NCBI GenBank assembly: GCA_002148405.1
Contig: MUGG01000129.1
Coordinates: 1-55,346, forward strand
Reading direction: 5' to 3'
Length of the DNA: 55,346 nt
Source of the DNA: Alkalinema sp. CACIAM 70d
Lineage (GTDB): Bacteria > Cyanobacteriota > Cyanobacteriia > Leptolyngbyales > Leptolyngbyaceae
This document shows positions 36,614-46,459 of this stretch, one piece after another. The position numbers were made by a program, and so were the translations under genes. A model generated the notes under the pieces. That model was not told the origin of the DNA, made no database searches, and saw only the letters and a list, made by a program, of their open reading frames with translations. Each line of letters starts with the position of its first letter. The stretch's first letter is position 1.

Positions 36614-38146
36614 CTAGCTAGGAACTGCAATAACATTTAAGCAGTCATCTAACGATTCTGTTGCATCCAAAGGAATCAATTGTTTGAGAAAGGGTTGATA
36701 GCGGAAAAGCTGGTACCCGTTATCCTGCAAAAACTGCGCTACGGTTAAATTACTGCCCTTACTCCCTGCAATATTTTCGTACAGAATGGTAGGTTTGAAT
36801 TCCTTCAGCAAGCGATCGCTGCCCATCAACACCTGTAACTCATGGCCTTCCGCATCAATTTTGAGGAAATCCACTCGCGTTAGGCGATGATGGTCAATCA
36901 GACTATCTAAGGTGAAACAGGGGACGGCTTCGTAGCTGCCTTCTGGAAGATCAACATCCTCTGCACAAACTTCGTTGAGCTCACTGCTGCTCTGGAGTGC
37001 TAATTTCAGCATACCTTCATGATCGCTAGCAGCCCCCCGACAAATAGTAACCTGGGAAAGCTGATTAATTTCGCAGGTTTGTACCATTGCAGCGATGCAT
37101 TTAGAAAAAGGTTCGATCGCTAGCACCTGACCCTGGGCACCCACCTGTTGCGCCGCACTGAAGGTATAAATGCCCACATTGGCACCGACATCGAGAACGG
37201 TCATCCCCGGTTGAATTCGATCGCGCCAAAATTCCATTTCTGCCTCAAACCAATCCCCTGCCCCCAGCAGCACACCAGTAACTAAGCTTTGAAAACTGGC
37301 ATCAATCACAAAGTGCAGCTGATCAAAGGGACAGTGGGTAATGGTGCTATCTAAGGGCAAGTTGGCCCAGGGTGCTCGAATGGCTTGGCCACGGTGTTGG
37401 TAGAATTCCGCCAAGGTTAAGTCACCTAGGCCGCGATAGGCTAAGCACAAGCTCTGCAAAATTTCGGGTTGCTGGGGTTGCAAATCGATCGCCCGTTGCA
37501 GATTCAATAAACCTTCCCATTGTCCACTCATCAACCGAGCCAATCCTTGCTTTAGTTGCAAAGCAACGGACTGGGGAAATAGGGTTTCCGCGATCGTGAG
37601 AAACCGTTGCCCCAAGGGATTATAGAAAATTGAATTGCAATGCACTAATGCTGCTGCACTCAGACGTTGTGCCTGTCCATCCCCATTGGCAGAGGTCAGA
37701 ATCGTTTCTAGGAAGCGATGGCGGTGTTCAAATTCAGTCGGCAAATAAACCAGCCCTAAAGGCGCAGAACGACCAATTTCAGAATTGCTAATCACACCTG
37801 AAAATGCAAGTTGACGAGCCTCTGCACTGTTGCCGATTAATCCTTGGGCGATCGCGAAATGGATGGCGCAGAGCGGATGCTGTCCCTGGGCGGCTTGGAG
37901 CGCCTCGATCGCCGTTTCAAAGTAGACCGATCGTAGTTCTGAATTATCCGCCTGTTCCGCTTCGATCAACGCAATGACAGCAATGTTATTTAAATCTAAC
38001 GCCGTTTGCGGATTGTCCCAATCTGTCTGGGCTAAGCCTGTGTAGAGTTGCAATTGGAGATCAGAGTCTAAGGGAATTTCTAGACGCTCTAGGTATTGGA
38101 GATAGGTGCGAGCGGTCGCAGGGAGTTCGGAAAGTTGGGGATGCAT
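36614..38146 (-). CDS. TPR-FkbM methyltransferase fusion
   Basis: 510 residues from the ATG at 38146 (frame opens at GTG 38161). The N-terminal ~270 residues are helical repeats of TPR type (IALIEAEQADNSELRSVYFE; LQLKQGLARLMSGQWEGLLN; EILQSLCLAYRGLGDLTLAE). The C-terminal half is an FkbM methyltransferase: MTVLDVGANVGIYTFSAAQQ (motif I), VLAIEPFSKCIAAMVQTCEIN, and CFTLDSLIDHHRLTRVDFLK-IDAEGHE. This one has the classical D-x-E-G-H-E box. It probably recruits its acceptor via the TPRs. About 90 nt separates it from the next FkbM gene downstream, so it likely heads that small operon. Confidence 0.9.
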   Translation of the reverse strand: MHPQLSELPATARTYLQYLERLEIPLDSDLQLQLYTGLAQTDWDNPQTALDLNNIAVIALIEAEQADNSELRSVYFETAIEALQAAQGQHPLCAIHFAIAQGLIGNSAEARQLAFSGVISNSEIGRSAPLGLVYLPTEFEHRHRFLETILTSANGDGQAQRLSAAALVHCNSIFYNPLGQRFLTIAETLFPQSVALQLKQGLARLMSGQWEGLLNLQRAIDLQPQQPEILQSLCLAYRGLGDLTLAEFYQHRGQAIRAPWANLPLDSTITHCPFDQLHFVIDASFQSLVTGVLLGAGDWFEAEMEFWRDRIQPGMTVLDVGANVGIYTFSAAQQVGAQGQVLAIEPFSKCIAAMVQTCEINQLSQVTICRGAASDHEGMLKLALQSSSELNEVCAEDVDLPEGSYEAVPCFTLDSLIDHHRLTRVDFLKIDAEGHELQVLMGSDRLLKEFKPTILYENIAGSKGSNLTVAQFLQDNGYQLFRYQPFLKQLIPLDATESLDDCLNVIAVPS

Positions 38147-38308
38147 GACAGAAAGGGGCACTCTGAAAATGGAACTTCAAACTAGATATTCAACTATTCA
38201 CGGGACAGCATAACCGCCTAGTCAAAGTATGCCTTTTGTGGGTGGGAAAATGAACATTCTCAGTCAAATCATCATTTAGCGGGGAGTGCTTCCTTCGACA
38301 GGTGAGGT

Positions 38309-41017
38309 TTACCTAGGAGTTGGATAGACCTCTTCAATCAATTTCATTTGCAATGGCTCAAGTAGCGTGTCTAGTGGTGGATCATAGAATGTTCGTGGAA
38401 ATACATCGGGCATCAATACGGTCGTGGCAATGTTATCCGATGGAGTAAGAAAGTCGCTGGGCAGGGGGCCGTCAATATGCCGACTGAGCACGCCAAAACC
38501 GACCCGCGATCGCCGAAGGGGATTGGCGGGAGCGTTGAGCTTAATCCACTGGTCAAAGGACGCCGATCGTTCCATAGAAGCTTGCAATTGCTCCATCATG
38601 CCGGGTGGAGGCACATCTGAAAGGCTATTGACCCAGGCAGCAGTGAGTTGTTTAGGGCGTTGGTTAGGCTGTGTCCAAGCAGAGAGCGTCGCGGATAAGG
38701 TGGGTGACAGTTCTGCTTTCAAGGTATCACTGAGGGCCTGATTGTTAGCAAGGTCGATCGCCGCTTGTAATGGTTTATAGTTGCTGGCTTGGGCGTCTTC
38801 CTTGGCTCCGGTTAAATTACCCATCCACCAGCGCACTCGACTGCGATAGAACCGTAGTGATTGAATCAGTGTTTCATTTTGTGCTTGACTCAAGAAATCA
38901 GTCAGAATGCCCTCCGATCGTTTCAGGACTTGGTCAAATAAGGGTTTTTGTTTAGCATCACGCCAGAGGGGACTGGTCATAAAGTTAGGGTCGCGGATGA
39001 TTTCTAGGGCGATCGCCTCGATCGCGCGATCCAGTTGATTGTCGTAGAGCAAACTCAGGCCCAAACCATAGAGTACACCGCGCTTTGCAGGCAGCAGCTT
39101 CGCAGCTTGGACAAATTCCTGGGCCGCAGCTTTGGGCTCACGGTTGAGTAAGAGCCACCCTAAATTGCTATGGCCAAATTCCTGGGAAGATGTAATTTGA
39201 TTGGCCTTGCGGAAAGTGGCGATCGCTTGCTCTAGTAACTGCGGATTGGAGGTTTTCAGCCCAACATCCCCTAGATTCCAAGCTAGTTGGTAAGCATAGT
39301 AAGGCTCCCAGGGAGCGACTTTAGTGGCATCGGTGAGGGATTGCACGAAGCGATCGAAAAATGCTTGTTTCTCCTCTGGGGTTTTGCTGGATTCCACCTG
39401 CTGTAGGGCATTGAACCCCTGGCTAGACAAGAACCAACCATGGTAAATCGGCCAGAGAGAAGCAATCACGAGTAGTAATGCACTAATAGTTCCGATCAGG
39501 ATCATCGTGGAAAGGCCATATTGACGATACGATCGACCATTAGATAATTCACTCGCTTGATCATGGCTAAGTAATTCGTCAGAATGACCACGGTAACTAC
39601 TAATGATTACAGAAAGAATTACAACGATCGTGCCGCTGATGCACAGATTATCTAATTGGTAGTCACTTAAACCTTGTAACGTATAGACAAACAGACTCGC
39701 GAATAGGCAGTAGATTAAGGAGGAATGCCGATGGCGATCGCGCCACCACAGAAAAGCTAACCACCCGATCGCCCCCACCCCAAGCAGCATTCCGGGTAGA
39801 CCCAACTCTGCCCACAGCTGTACTGGAGTACTATGCAACTGAAAAGCCCATTCTGCCTCTTGGCCCGCCCAGTGGGGTCGATATTGTTGGTACAGTAACG
39901 GCACCGATCCCAAGCCTTGGCCTGTAAGGGGACGGCTCAGTCCCATATTCCATCCCGTAATCATCGTAATCAGCCGATAGCCAAATTCTCCCGGTACGTA
40001 GCCTCCTTGAATAGCGCGAAAAATGCCCTGGAGACGACCTGTACTGACCACTAATGCCAAAATCAAGCCAGCAATCCCTAACCCATAGACAACGCAGTTT
40101 TTAGGCAGGGATATTTGAGAGGTACGATCGGGACGGTCTATCCTTGTGCCTGTGTGTTCTTGATCTGGGGGCAGAGGATTGAATTGCTGCTGCGCCTCTG
40201 GAAACTTTTGGCTGGCTAGGCGTGCAATCCCTACGATAATGAGAACTACGACCATCGTGAGTAACGCACTACGGGATGCAGTGGTATAGAGATCTACGAC
40301 ACCCAACCCCACACCAATCCACCACAGCCATTGACGCGTTCCCTTGCTTTCTAGTCCTAGTCCAATCAGTAATGGAATCGCTAGGAGTAAATAACCAGCA
40401 ACATAGTTTTGATGGCCGATCGGTGCCCAGTTCCGATTTTCCAGCACCGCTAAACTAAAGGGAATTGAAACCCCTGTCGTTTGCTGGAGCGCTTGCAGCC
40501 GTTGTAACGTAGGCAACCAGGTTTGGCTAGCCCATAACCCCAAACTCGTGGCAATAAACCCCAAACTTAAATAGCCTTGCCATTGCAGTAGCTGTATCCT
40601 TCGGCTTGTCGTTGTGAGCCATTGGTTCAGGGCGTAGAGCGTCGCAATTAAACACAGGGCTGCGGCTCCGTACCAGCGCGCTTGGGTGGGAAACACTGCG
40701 GTGATGGATGACAGGACGATCGTCACGATCGTCGCGATCGCGAGCCCATCCCACCCGCGCCCAAGGGGAATCCAGCGCCGAGTTTGCAACACCTGCCCCA
40801 ATAGCCACAGCACCGGACACAGCAGCGCCACCTGCCAAATAAACACCCAAGGCCAAGACACCACTAACGTACTACTATCCGGTAGCAGGGTGAACAGCGC
40901 ATAGAGTGCCGCAGTCAACAGCGCCAAGAGCGGACGAGAGGCTGGAGTTGGAGCCGAGGCCGAATGGGATGCGGAAGAATCAGGCATAGAAGATTCGGGC
41001 ATGGGGGATTCGGGCAT
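38309..41017 (-). CDS. O-antigen ligase/Wzy-like membrane protein with TPR domain
   Basis: 902 residues. About ten to twelve membrane helices in the first 570 residues; the Wzy_C/O-antigen ligase core is seen around NYVAGYLLLAIPLLIGLG, TASRSALLTMVVVLIIVGI and the large periplasmic loop with GWNMGLSRPLTGQGLGSVPL and EWAFQLHSTPVQLWAELGLPG (catalytic loop Arg and His expected there). The last ~330 residues are periplasmic or cytoplasmic TPRs (WNLGDVGLKTSNPQLLEQAI). The N-terminus begins with a short threefold PESPMPESSMPDS repeat. It would polymerise or ligate glycan built on polyprenyl phosphate, consistent with the sugar transferase just upstream. TPR-bearing forms also include protein O-glycosyltransferases (PglL-like), so pilin glycosylation cannot be excluded. 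Confidence 0.85.
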   Translation of the reverse strand: MPESPMPESSMPDSSASHSASAPTPASRPLLALLTAALYALFTLLPDSSTLVVSWPWVFIWQVALLCPVLWLLGQVLQTRRWIPLGRGWDGLAIATIVTIVLSSITAVFPTQARWYGAAALCLIATLYALNQWLTTTSRRIQLLQWQGYLSLGFIATSLGLWASQTWLPTLQRLQALQQTTGVSIPFSLAVLENRNWAPIGHQNYVAGYLLLAIPLLIGLGLESKGTRQWLWWIGVGLGVVDLYTTASRSALLTMVVVLIIVGIARLASQKFPEAQQQFNPLPPDQEHTGTRIDRPDRTSQISLPKNCVVYGLGIAGLILALVVSTGRLQGIFRAIQGGYVPGEFGYRLITMITGWNMGLSRPLTGQGLGSVPLLYQQYRPHWAGQEAEWAFQLHSTPVQLWAELGLPGMLLGVGAIGWLAFLWWRDRHRHSSLIYCLFASLFVYTLQGLSDYQLDNLCISGTIVVILSVIISSYRGHSDELLSHDQASELSNGRSYRQYGLSTMILIGTISALLLVIASLWPIYHGWFLSSQGFNALQQVESSKTPEEKQAFFDRFVQSLTDATKVAPWEPYYAYQLAWNLGDVGLKTSNPQLLEQAIATFRKANQITSSQEFGHSNLGWLLLNREPKAAAQEFVQAAKLLPAKRGVLYGLGLSLLYDNQLDRAIEAIALEIIRDPNFMTSPLWRDAKQKPLFDQVLKRSEGILTDFLSQAQNETLIQSLRFYRSRVRWWMGNLTGAKEDAQASNYKPLQAAIDLANNQALSDTLKAELSPTLSATLSAWTQPNQRPKQLTAAWVNSLSDVPPPGMMEQLQASMERSASFDQWIKLNAPANPLRRSRVGFGVLSRHIDGPLPSDFLTPSDNIATTVLMPDVFPRTFYDPPLDTLLEPLQMKLIEEVYPTPR

Positions 41018-41076
41018 GGAGATTACCTGACAGAGCAGTAGCAGCAGATTAATATCCGCCTTGTAATATGTGTTTT

Positions 41077-42543
41077 TTAATATGCGCCCTTTCCAAAAAG
41101 CACAATTTTGACGGTTTGGAGCAAAATTTCTAAATCTAAATTGAGGGACCAGTGATCGATGTAATACAAATCCAGACGAGCGGCATCGCTAAATTCATCA
41201 ATGTCCGATCGCCCGGAGATTTGCCACAGACCCGTCATTCCCGGCAGCACTTGGTGGCGGATGTGGTGCCATTCATCAAACCGTTCCACATCCCGCAGGG
41301 GTAAGGGACGGGGGCCAACCAAGCTCATTTGCCCCCACAGGACGTTAAACAGTTGTGGCAACTCATCCAAACTGGTACGGCGTAAAAAATGACCGATCGG
41401 CGTCACCCGAGGATCATCTTTGAGTTTAAACATAATGCCGTCTTGGCTCTGGTTCTGAGTTTCTAATGCGGCTTGCAGTTGGGCTGCATTGCGATACATC
41501 GTGCGAAATTTCCAAATCCGGAAGGGTTTGCCATGCAGGCCAATGCGTTCCTGCCGGAAGAAAATGCTGCCGGGGGAGTCAAGTTTTAGCGCGATCGCGA
41601 TCGTCAGCAACAACGGTGATAGGAACACCAACCCCAGCAAGGCCCCCGCCATATCCGTTGCCCGCTTAACCCGATAGTCCCAGCCCGTTAGCAAGGGCGG
41701 TTCGAGGCGCAGGGTGGGGACTCCCGCGAAAATTTCGGGAATGCCACGACGGTGCAACGTTTCCAGACTGGAGGGCAGTAACCGTAGAGCAATGCCCGAT
41801 CGCCGCAACTGCCAATAAAGCTGGGAGGCTAATTCCGTTTGCGGCAAACTTTCCGCCAGTACTTCCTGGGCACCGGAGGCCAGGATCGATCGGGTAATGG
41901 CCTGACTGGTAGCCATGGAGGACAGCGCTGCTCCTACAATGCGGTAGCGCGGTTGTCGTCGGAGCACCCGTGCCAGTTTAGGCAACCGAGCGGCGGGGGC
42001 AATCAGGAAGATGCGGGTGGGAGCTTGCAGCCGTTCCAAGGCTTGCAAAATCAAGCTAGAGAGGAGCCGAAAACTTACAACGAGGATGATGCTGCTGACC
42101 CAGGCGGTCATGACTAACGATCTCGGGGGGGCCAACTTAGGATCATAGAAATATTGACTGACCAAGGAGAGTAAATAAACCAAGCTGACCAATTGGCCCG
42201 ATCGCACATAGTCCCGTGCCCGTGCTGTGGCTTGGTAAAGTCCTCCCCAGGCAAATACGCCCAGAGTGATCCCCGCGAAGGCCCAAAACAGTCCCGGTAA
42301 GCCCACCCAAGTTCCCCAATCCAACTGCGGCGGTAAGGGCGAGTAAAACTGATTCAGGAAAACAGCAATCCCCCAGGAAATGGCCAGCGCGACAATATCG
42401 CCCAATAACCATGTCAATACCCGTCCCCAGCGCCAATAACGCAGGGGTTGAGGCAATTGTTTTGTGGGGGCACGGAGATCTTGGGGCACTTCAAGGTTGA
42501 TCGATGGGCGATCGGGTAGATTCGTCATGCCGCGATACAGCAT
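41077..42543 (-). CDS. Polyprenyl-phosphate sugar-1-phosphate transferase (WcaJ/WbaP type)
   Basis: 488 residues. Several N-terminal membrane helices, a soluble middle domain (nucleotide-binding-like, RIFLIAPAARLPKLARVLRR), then the conserved bacterial sugar transferase domain: RVKRATDMAGALLGLVFLSP (membrane re-entrant helix), FFRQERIGLHGKPFRIWKFRTM, DDPRVTPIGHFLRRTSLDELPQ, LFNVLWGQMSLVGPRPLP and LPGMTGLWQISGR. It starts exopolysaccharide or O-glycan synthesis by moving a hexose-1-phosphate to undecaprenyl phosphate. The start may be 42543 or the ATG at 42528 (MTNLPDRPS). It lies 60 nt upstream of the Wzy/ligase gene and is probably co-transcribed with it. Confidence 0.93.
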   Translation of the reverse strand: MLYRGMTNLPDRPSINLEVPQDLRAPTKQLPQPLRYWRWGRVLTWLLGDIVALAISWGIAVFLNQFYSPLPPQLDWGTWVGLPGLFWAFAGITLGVFAWGGLYQATARARDYVRSGQLVSLVYLLSLVSQYFYDPKLAPPRSLVMTAWVSSIILVVSFRLLSSLILQALERLQAPTRIFLIAPAARLPKLARVLRRQPRYRIVGAALSSMATSQAITRSILASGAQEVLAESLPQTELASQLYWQLRRSGIALRLLPSSLETLHRRGIPEIFAGVPTLRLEPPLLTGWDYRVKRATDMAGALLGLVFLSPLLLTIAIALKLDSPGSIFFRQERIGLHGKPFRIWKFRTMYRNAAQLQAALETQNQSQDGIMFKLKDDPRVTPIGHFLRRTSLDELPQLFNVLWGQMSLVGPRPLPLRDVERFDEWHHIRHQVLPGMTGLWQISGRSDIDEFSDAARLDLYYIDHWSLNLDLEILLQTVKIVLFGKGAY

Positions 42544-42856
42544 CCTGAAATATCCGGAAAAATGGCGAAAGGAAACAAACAGGAAGTTATCCTAGGTCGT
42601 AAAACTAACCTGGTTTACCGACTGGTCTAGTTTGCAGACTGGCCGGGATGCCAAACGGGGCAGAAAACTGAGCAGAAATGCTCCTAGGAAACACTTAAGA
42701 GTATTCCGCAGTTAACTCTCAAAACGATCAGTTAAACTTTTTGCTCGGATCCTTAAAATTCTGCAAGGACAACGGGCAAACCCAAAGGTTCTTAGCGATC
42801 TTGTCCATTAGCTTTCAAATCGCTATTGTGGGGAAAAGTGTGGGAAAGGCGAGTTC
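42544..42856. other. Divergent intergenic region
   Basis: About 310 bases between the sugar transferase and pgl, which are divergent. No repeat, hairpin or small gene is convincing; both promoters should lie here. Confidence 0.5.
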
Positions 42857-43615
42857 ATGAGCACAGCACGAACGATCGAAATTTTGCCAGATTTAGCCGA
42901 GGTGGTCACCCGATCGCGGGATTTGATCGTGGAACGATTGCAGCAGGCGATCTCCGAACGGGGTATCGCCACGATCGCCCTTTCCGGAGGCAGCACGCCC
43001 AAACCACTATACGAGCAACTAGCAACAGAATCGCTACCTTGGGAGCAAATCCACCTATTTTGGGGGGATGAGCGCTATGTGCCCTATGACCATCCCGATA
43101 GCAACTATCGCATGGTCAAACAAGCTTGGATCGATCGCGTCCCGTTGCCGTCGGAAAATATTCATCCCATGCCCACCCAGCTTGCGGATCCTGTGGATGC
43201 GGCAATTCAGCATGAAGCGGATTTACGAATTTTTTTTAAAACTCGATTTGCAAATGCCAAGCCTGCGGAATGGCCTGCTTTAGATGTGATTCTATTAGGC
43301 ATGGGGGATGATGCCCACACAGCATCATTATTTCCTGGAACGACTGCACTCCAGGTTCACGATCGGTGGATTACCGTAGGGGAAAAGTCAGGACAACCCC
43401 GACTTACCTTTACCGTTCCGATGATCAACGCGGCCCGCAGTGTGATTTTCATGCTGGCGGGGGCGAATAAACAAGCCGCATTGCAGCAAGTCTTTGCCGC
43501 GCAAGCAGATGACTTAATGTATCCCTCTCGGTTAATTCAGCCCCAGGGAGAACTCTGGTGGGTCATGGATCAAGCGGCAGCGGTTGGCTTGCCGGAAGGC
43601 ATCTCCCTCACTTAA
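42857..43615 (+). CDS. pgl: 6-phosphogluconolactonase
   Basis: Second enzyme of the oxidative pentose phosphate pathway: hydrolyses 6-phosphoglucono-delta-lactone to 6-phosphogluconate, supplying NADPH in the dark. The 252-residue product has IATIALSGGSTPKPLYEQLA, the phosphate-binding motif, IHLFWGDERYVPYDHPDSNY, and LDVILLGMGDDAHTASLFPG, the three conserved blocks of the DevB/Pgl family. Length is typical. The ATG at 42857 gives MSTARTIEI. It is the first of four rightward genes, but long gaps to the FHA genes make a shared operon unlikely. Confidence 0.95.
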   Translation: MSTARTIEILPDLAEVVTRSRDLIVERLQQAISERGIATIALSGGSTPKPLYEQLATESLPWEQIHLFWGDERYVPYDHPDSNYRMVKQAWIDRVPLPSENIHPMPTQLADPVDAAIQHEADLRIFFKTRFANAKPAEWPALDVILLGMGDDAHTASLFPGTTALQVHDRWITVGEKSGQPRLTFTVPMINAARSVIFMLAGANKQAALQQVFAAQADDLMYPSRLIQPQGELWWVMDQAAAVGLPEGISLT

Positions 43616-43778
43616 AGGAATCTCTGGAAGACAGTCGATCGCTTAAGATCTATCCTCGGCTTGAATCAGATCAACGCTTTGGCTTCCAGGATCTAAATTT
43701 TTATTCCAATTTTGACAATTTCTCGATCGCGCTCGTTCGCTTTCTCTCTCATCAGAATTCTTCTGTCCTGGTTTGATC

Positions 43779-44573
43779 ATGATTAGTTGTCCCAATTGCA
43801 ATCACCAAAACCCTGCTGGGGCCGTGCAATGCGAGTCTTGCTTTACGCCCTTACCTGCCCTCTCCGCTTGTCCCAACTGTGGTGCATCGATTCAATCGGA
43901 TGCCAGTTTTTGCGGCCAGTGTGGATTTAATTTGCAGACGATCGCGACAGCCAGTTCCTCCGCAGGCTCTGTGCCACCACCGCCGCCCCTAGACCCAGAA
44001 GCCCTCTCTGCTGCGTTTCCTGATCTCATTCCACCGGATCCCATCATTATTCCAGATCCGATCGTGGCGGTGCCGCCGCCCCCCATTCCAGCGGCAACAT
44101 CACCAGCACCCAGCGCCCCTGAACCTGCTCCAGCAGCCCCGGCTCCGTCGGCAAACACGCCAGCAGCCAATCCTCCTGTTGAAGTTCGGCCCACGCTCAA
44201 CCTTTCCCAAGGTCGCGTGCCGGAGGGGCATACCCAGCTACAGATGCAAACCGCTAAGTTGCTGCATGTGCAAACCAATGTGGTGATTGAGTTGCCCCAG
44301 AGCGTCCCCGTGGTTCATATTGGCAAGCCCAACGATCGGATTCCGCCGGATATTGATGTATCTGGATTTCCTAACTCCGAAATTGTTTCTCGGATCCATG
44401 CAGATATTCGCGTGGAGGGGGATGTGTACTTTGTGGAGGATGTGGGCAGTTCCAACGGAACCTACGTGAACAACTCTCCATTGCCTGTGGGCAGCCGGTA
44501 TCGGCTTCGTCCGGGCGATCGCATTTCGTTGGGCAAAGGGGATAAGGTAACGTTTTTGTTTCAACTGGCTTAG
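43779..44573 (+). CDS. Zinc-ribbon and FHA domain protein
   Basis: 264 residues from the ATG at 43779 (the frame opens at TTG 43773). Two four-Cys zinc ribbons occupy residues 4-48 (C4, C7, C18, C21, then C31, C34, C45, C48). A Pro/Ala-rich linker of about 90 residues follows. The C-terminus is an FHA domain (about 165-264) with the phosphothreonine-binding residues in VVHIGKPNDR, SEIVSRIHADI and SSNGTYVNN. FHA domains bind phosphothreonine peptides made by Hanks kinases; the FHA-kinase about 380 nt downstream is an obvious candidate partner, but the pairing is an inference. Confidence 0.92.
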   Translation: MISCPNCNHQNPAGAVQCESCFTPLPALSACPNCGASIQSDASFCGQCGFNLQTIATASSSAGSVPPPPPLDPEALSAAFPDLIPPDPIIIPDPIVAVPPPPIPAATSPAPSAPEPAPAAPAPSANTPAANPPVEVRPTLNLSQGRVPEGHTQLQMQTAKLLHVQTNVVIELPQSVPVVHIGKPNDRIPPDIDVSGFPNSEIVSRIHADIRVEGDVYFVEDVGSSNGTYVNNSPLPVGSRYRLRPGDRISLGKGDKVTFLFQLA

Positions 44574-44953
44574 TCCCGCAATTTCCTAGGGCCGAGTTTT
44601 CTGGCTCTGGATTGTCTGACCTTGAGGCCAGGGTTTTTAGGAGGGGCTCTGGCTCATCTAATCTGGTGCTTGCTCAATCTGTTAGTGCAGATTTTGATTG
44701 GGAAATTGACGGACTCTTCGGTTCGTAGACCAAACAGCTAGGTTAGGATAGGTGGGCAAGTATGTTTTCTATGCAAACTATATAGTTAGTTCACTTTCGT
44801 TTACTAATATTTCATTCACAACCTATATTTGAGATTCTTTGAGTAATTTGGGTTTCAATGGGTCGAAGATCGGGAATAATGCCTTCAGAAAGCAAAATTC
44901 GTGATATTTAATTCGATATTTGTTCTTCAGTCGTGTTTCGCTGACATAATCGT
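44574..44953. other. Intergenic region between the two FHA genes
   Basis: About 380 AT-rich bases. No gene, terminator or repeat is convincing. TATAGTTAGT-like AT-rich stretches near 44780-44800 could belong to the promoter of the kinase gene. Confidence 0.45.
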
Positions 44954-46321
44954 GTGATTACTTTGACTCTGCTGCATCCAGTGCAATCAACCCCAGTCCA
45001 AAGCTGGTCGTTTGAGCACGAGTCCGTTATCCGGGTCGGTCGATCGACGGATAACCAGGTAATTTTGTATAGCGCCGTGGTTTCGCGCCACCACGTAGAG
45101 TTACGCTGCACCAATGGACAGTGGGAAATTGTCAGTCTGGGAGCCAATGGTACCTATGTTGACGGAAAGCGAGTGGTTCGGGTACCCGTGCAGCATGGCA
45201 TGGTCTTTCGTCTAGCACGATCGGGGCCCAATCTTCAGGTACAAATTCTCCCCGCTGCTAAAACTGTTGTGGCCCATCCAACCGGGTCAGACACGCGCTC
45301 GATCGTGCCGCCGCCACCGCCGCCCCTGCGCCCCATCGCACCTCTGCGATCGAAGGACGGGTCTGATCATCCGATGGAGCAGAGTGCTGCGGATCAGTTT
45401 ACCCGACTGGTTGATGACGAAGAGGAGACGACTGCGTCCCTGACGGAGGATGGGGATGCAAAAGCTGAAGCAACCTCGGGTGATCAGTCGGTCAGTGATG
45501 AGCAACTTTTTGACTTAACCACAGGACAGCCCATCAAGGTGCTGCAAACGATCGGTGCCTACCAAGTGCTTAAGGAACTCGGTCGAGGTGATACTGGAAT
45601 AACCTACCTGGGTTGGTGCAATGGCCAAACAGTTGTTCTAAAGACTCTGAATGCTGAATGGCTTGCTCAGCCGGAGGCTCTGAAGCAGTTTGAGCACCAG
45701 TCGCAGATTCTGCGGGGGCTGAATCATCCCGGCATTCCGCGAGAGTTGGCATGGTTAACCTGCGATCGTCAACCCTATCGCGTGATGGAAATGATCTATG
45801 GTCAGTCTCTGGCGGATCAGGTGGCGCAGCAAGGGCCTTTACCAACAGCAGAAGCAATTGCCTATGCTTTGGAAGTCTGCGACATTCTGGATTATTTGCA
45901 CTCGCAGCCGGAACCAGTAATACATGGCGATATTCAGCCGAAGCATTTAATCCGACGATCGGTGCTGCGATCGGGGCAATCCATCACGTTGATTGACTGG
46001 GGAACAGTACGGCCTTTGGGGTGGCAACCCGATCGTTATTTTAGTGGCATTGGTTACATGGCTCCAGACTTTCAAGAGAAGCAGATTTCGCCGTTGAGTG
46101 ATCTCTATGCGTTGGGAACCACCTTGGCATTTCTGTTATCTGGAACCGATCCGAGCCAGTTTTATAGCCACGCAGAAAAAGGTTACCGCTTCTATCCTGA
46201 AGAGTTGTCAGGCTTGAGTGCGGAGATGGTGAATGTAATTCGTAAGTTAACTGAGCCGAGTCCTCAAGATCGCTATCAATCCGTTCGTGAGGTTGCTCAA
46301 GCCCTACGGCAAATTATTTAG
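44954..46321 (+). CDS. FHA domain-containing Ser/Thr kinase, atypical catalytic loop
   Basis: 455 residues from the GTG at 44954. The N-terminal FHA domain (about 25-95) has IRVGRSTDNQ, VVSRHHVEL and GANGTYVDG. A Pro/Asp/Glu-rich linker follows. The kinase domain (about 197-450) has a glycine loop LGRGDTGITY and the ATP lysine in VVLK, but the HRD motif reads HGDIQPKH: Arg is Gly, and the Mg-binding Asn is His. DFG reads DWG. APE is represented by APD. The catalytic Asp and the metal Asp are present, so it may be a weak kinase or a pseudokinase scaffold. No transmembrane helix is visible. Lacking a clear ribosome site, the GTG start is chosen because it precedes the FHA domain directly. Confidence 0.88.
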   Translation: MITLTLLHPVQSTPVQSWSFEHESVIRVGRSTDNQVILYSAVVSRHHVELRCTNGQWEIVSLGANGTYVDGKRVVRVPVQHGMVFRLARSGPNLQVQILPAAKTVVAHPTGSDTRSIVPPPPPPLRPIAPLRSKDGSDHPMEQSAADQFTRLVDDEEETTASLTEDGDAKAEATSGDQSVSDEQLFDLTTGQPIKVLQTIGAYQVLKELGRGDTGITYLGWCNGQTVVLKTLNAEWLAQPEALKQFEHQSQILRGLNHPGIPRELAWLTCDRQPYRVMEMIYGQSLADQVAQQGPLPTAEAIAYALEVCDILDYLHSQPEPVIHGDIQPKHLIRRSVLRSGQSITLIDWGTVRPLGWQPDRYFSGIGYMAPDFQEKQISPLSDLYALGTTLAFLLSGTDPSQFYSHAEKGYRFYPEELSGLSAEMVNVIRKLTEPSPQDRYQSVREVAQALRQII

Positions 46322-46459
46322 TTGTATTGAGTTATATTTAGTTAACTATATTTAGTCATCAATCAATCAATGCGTCGATCGCTTGCCCTTAGGGCCACTC
46401 CTCGGTAGGGTATTGAGGTTGTGTTTACGATCGTGGGTTTGCGATCGAATGGGTTGCCG

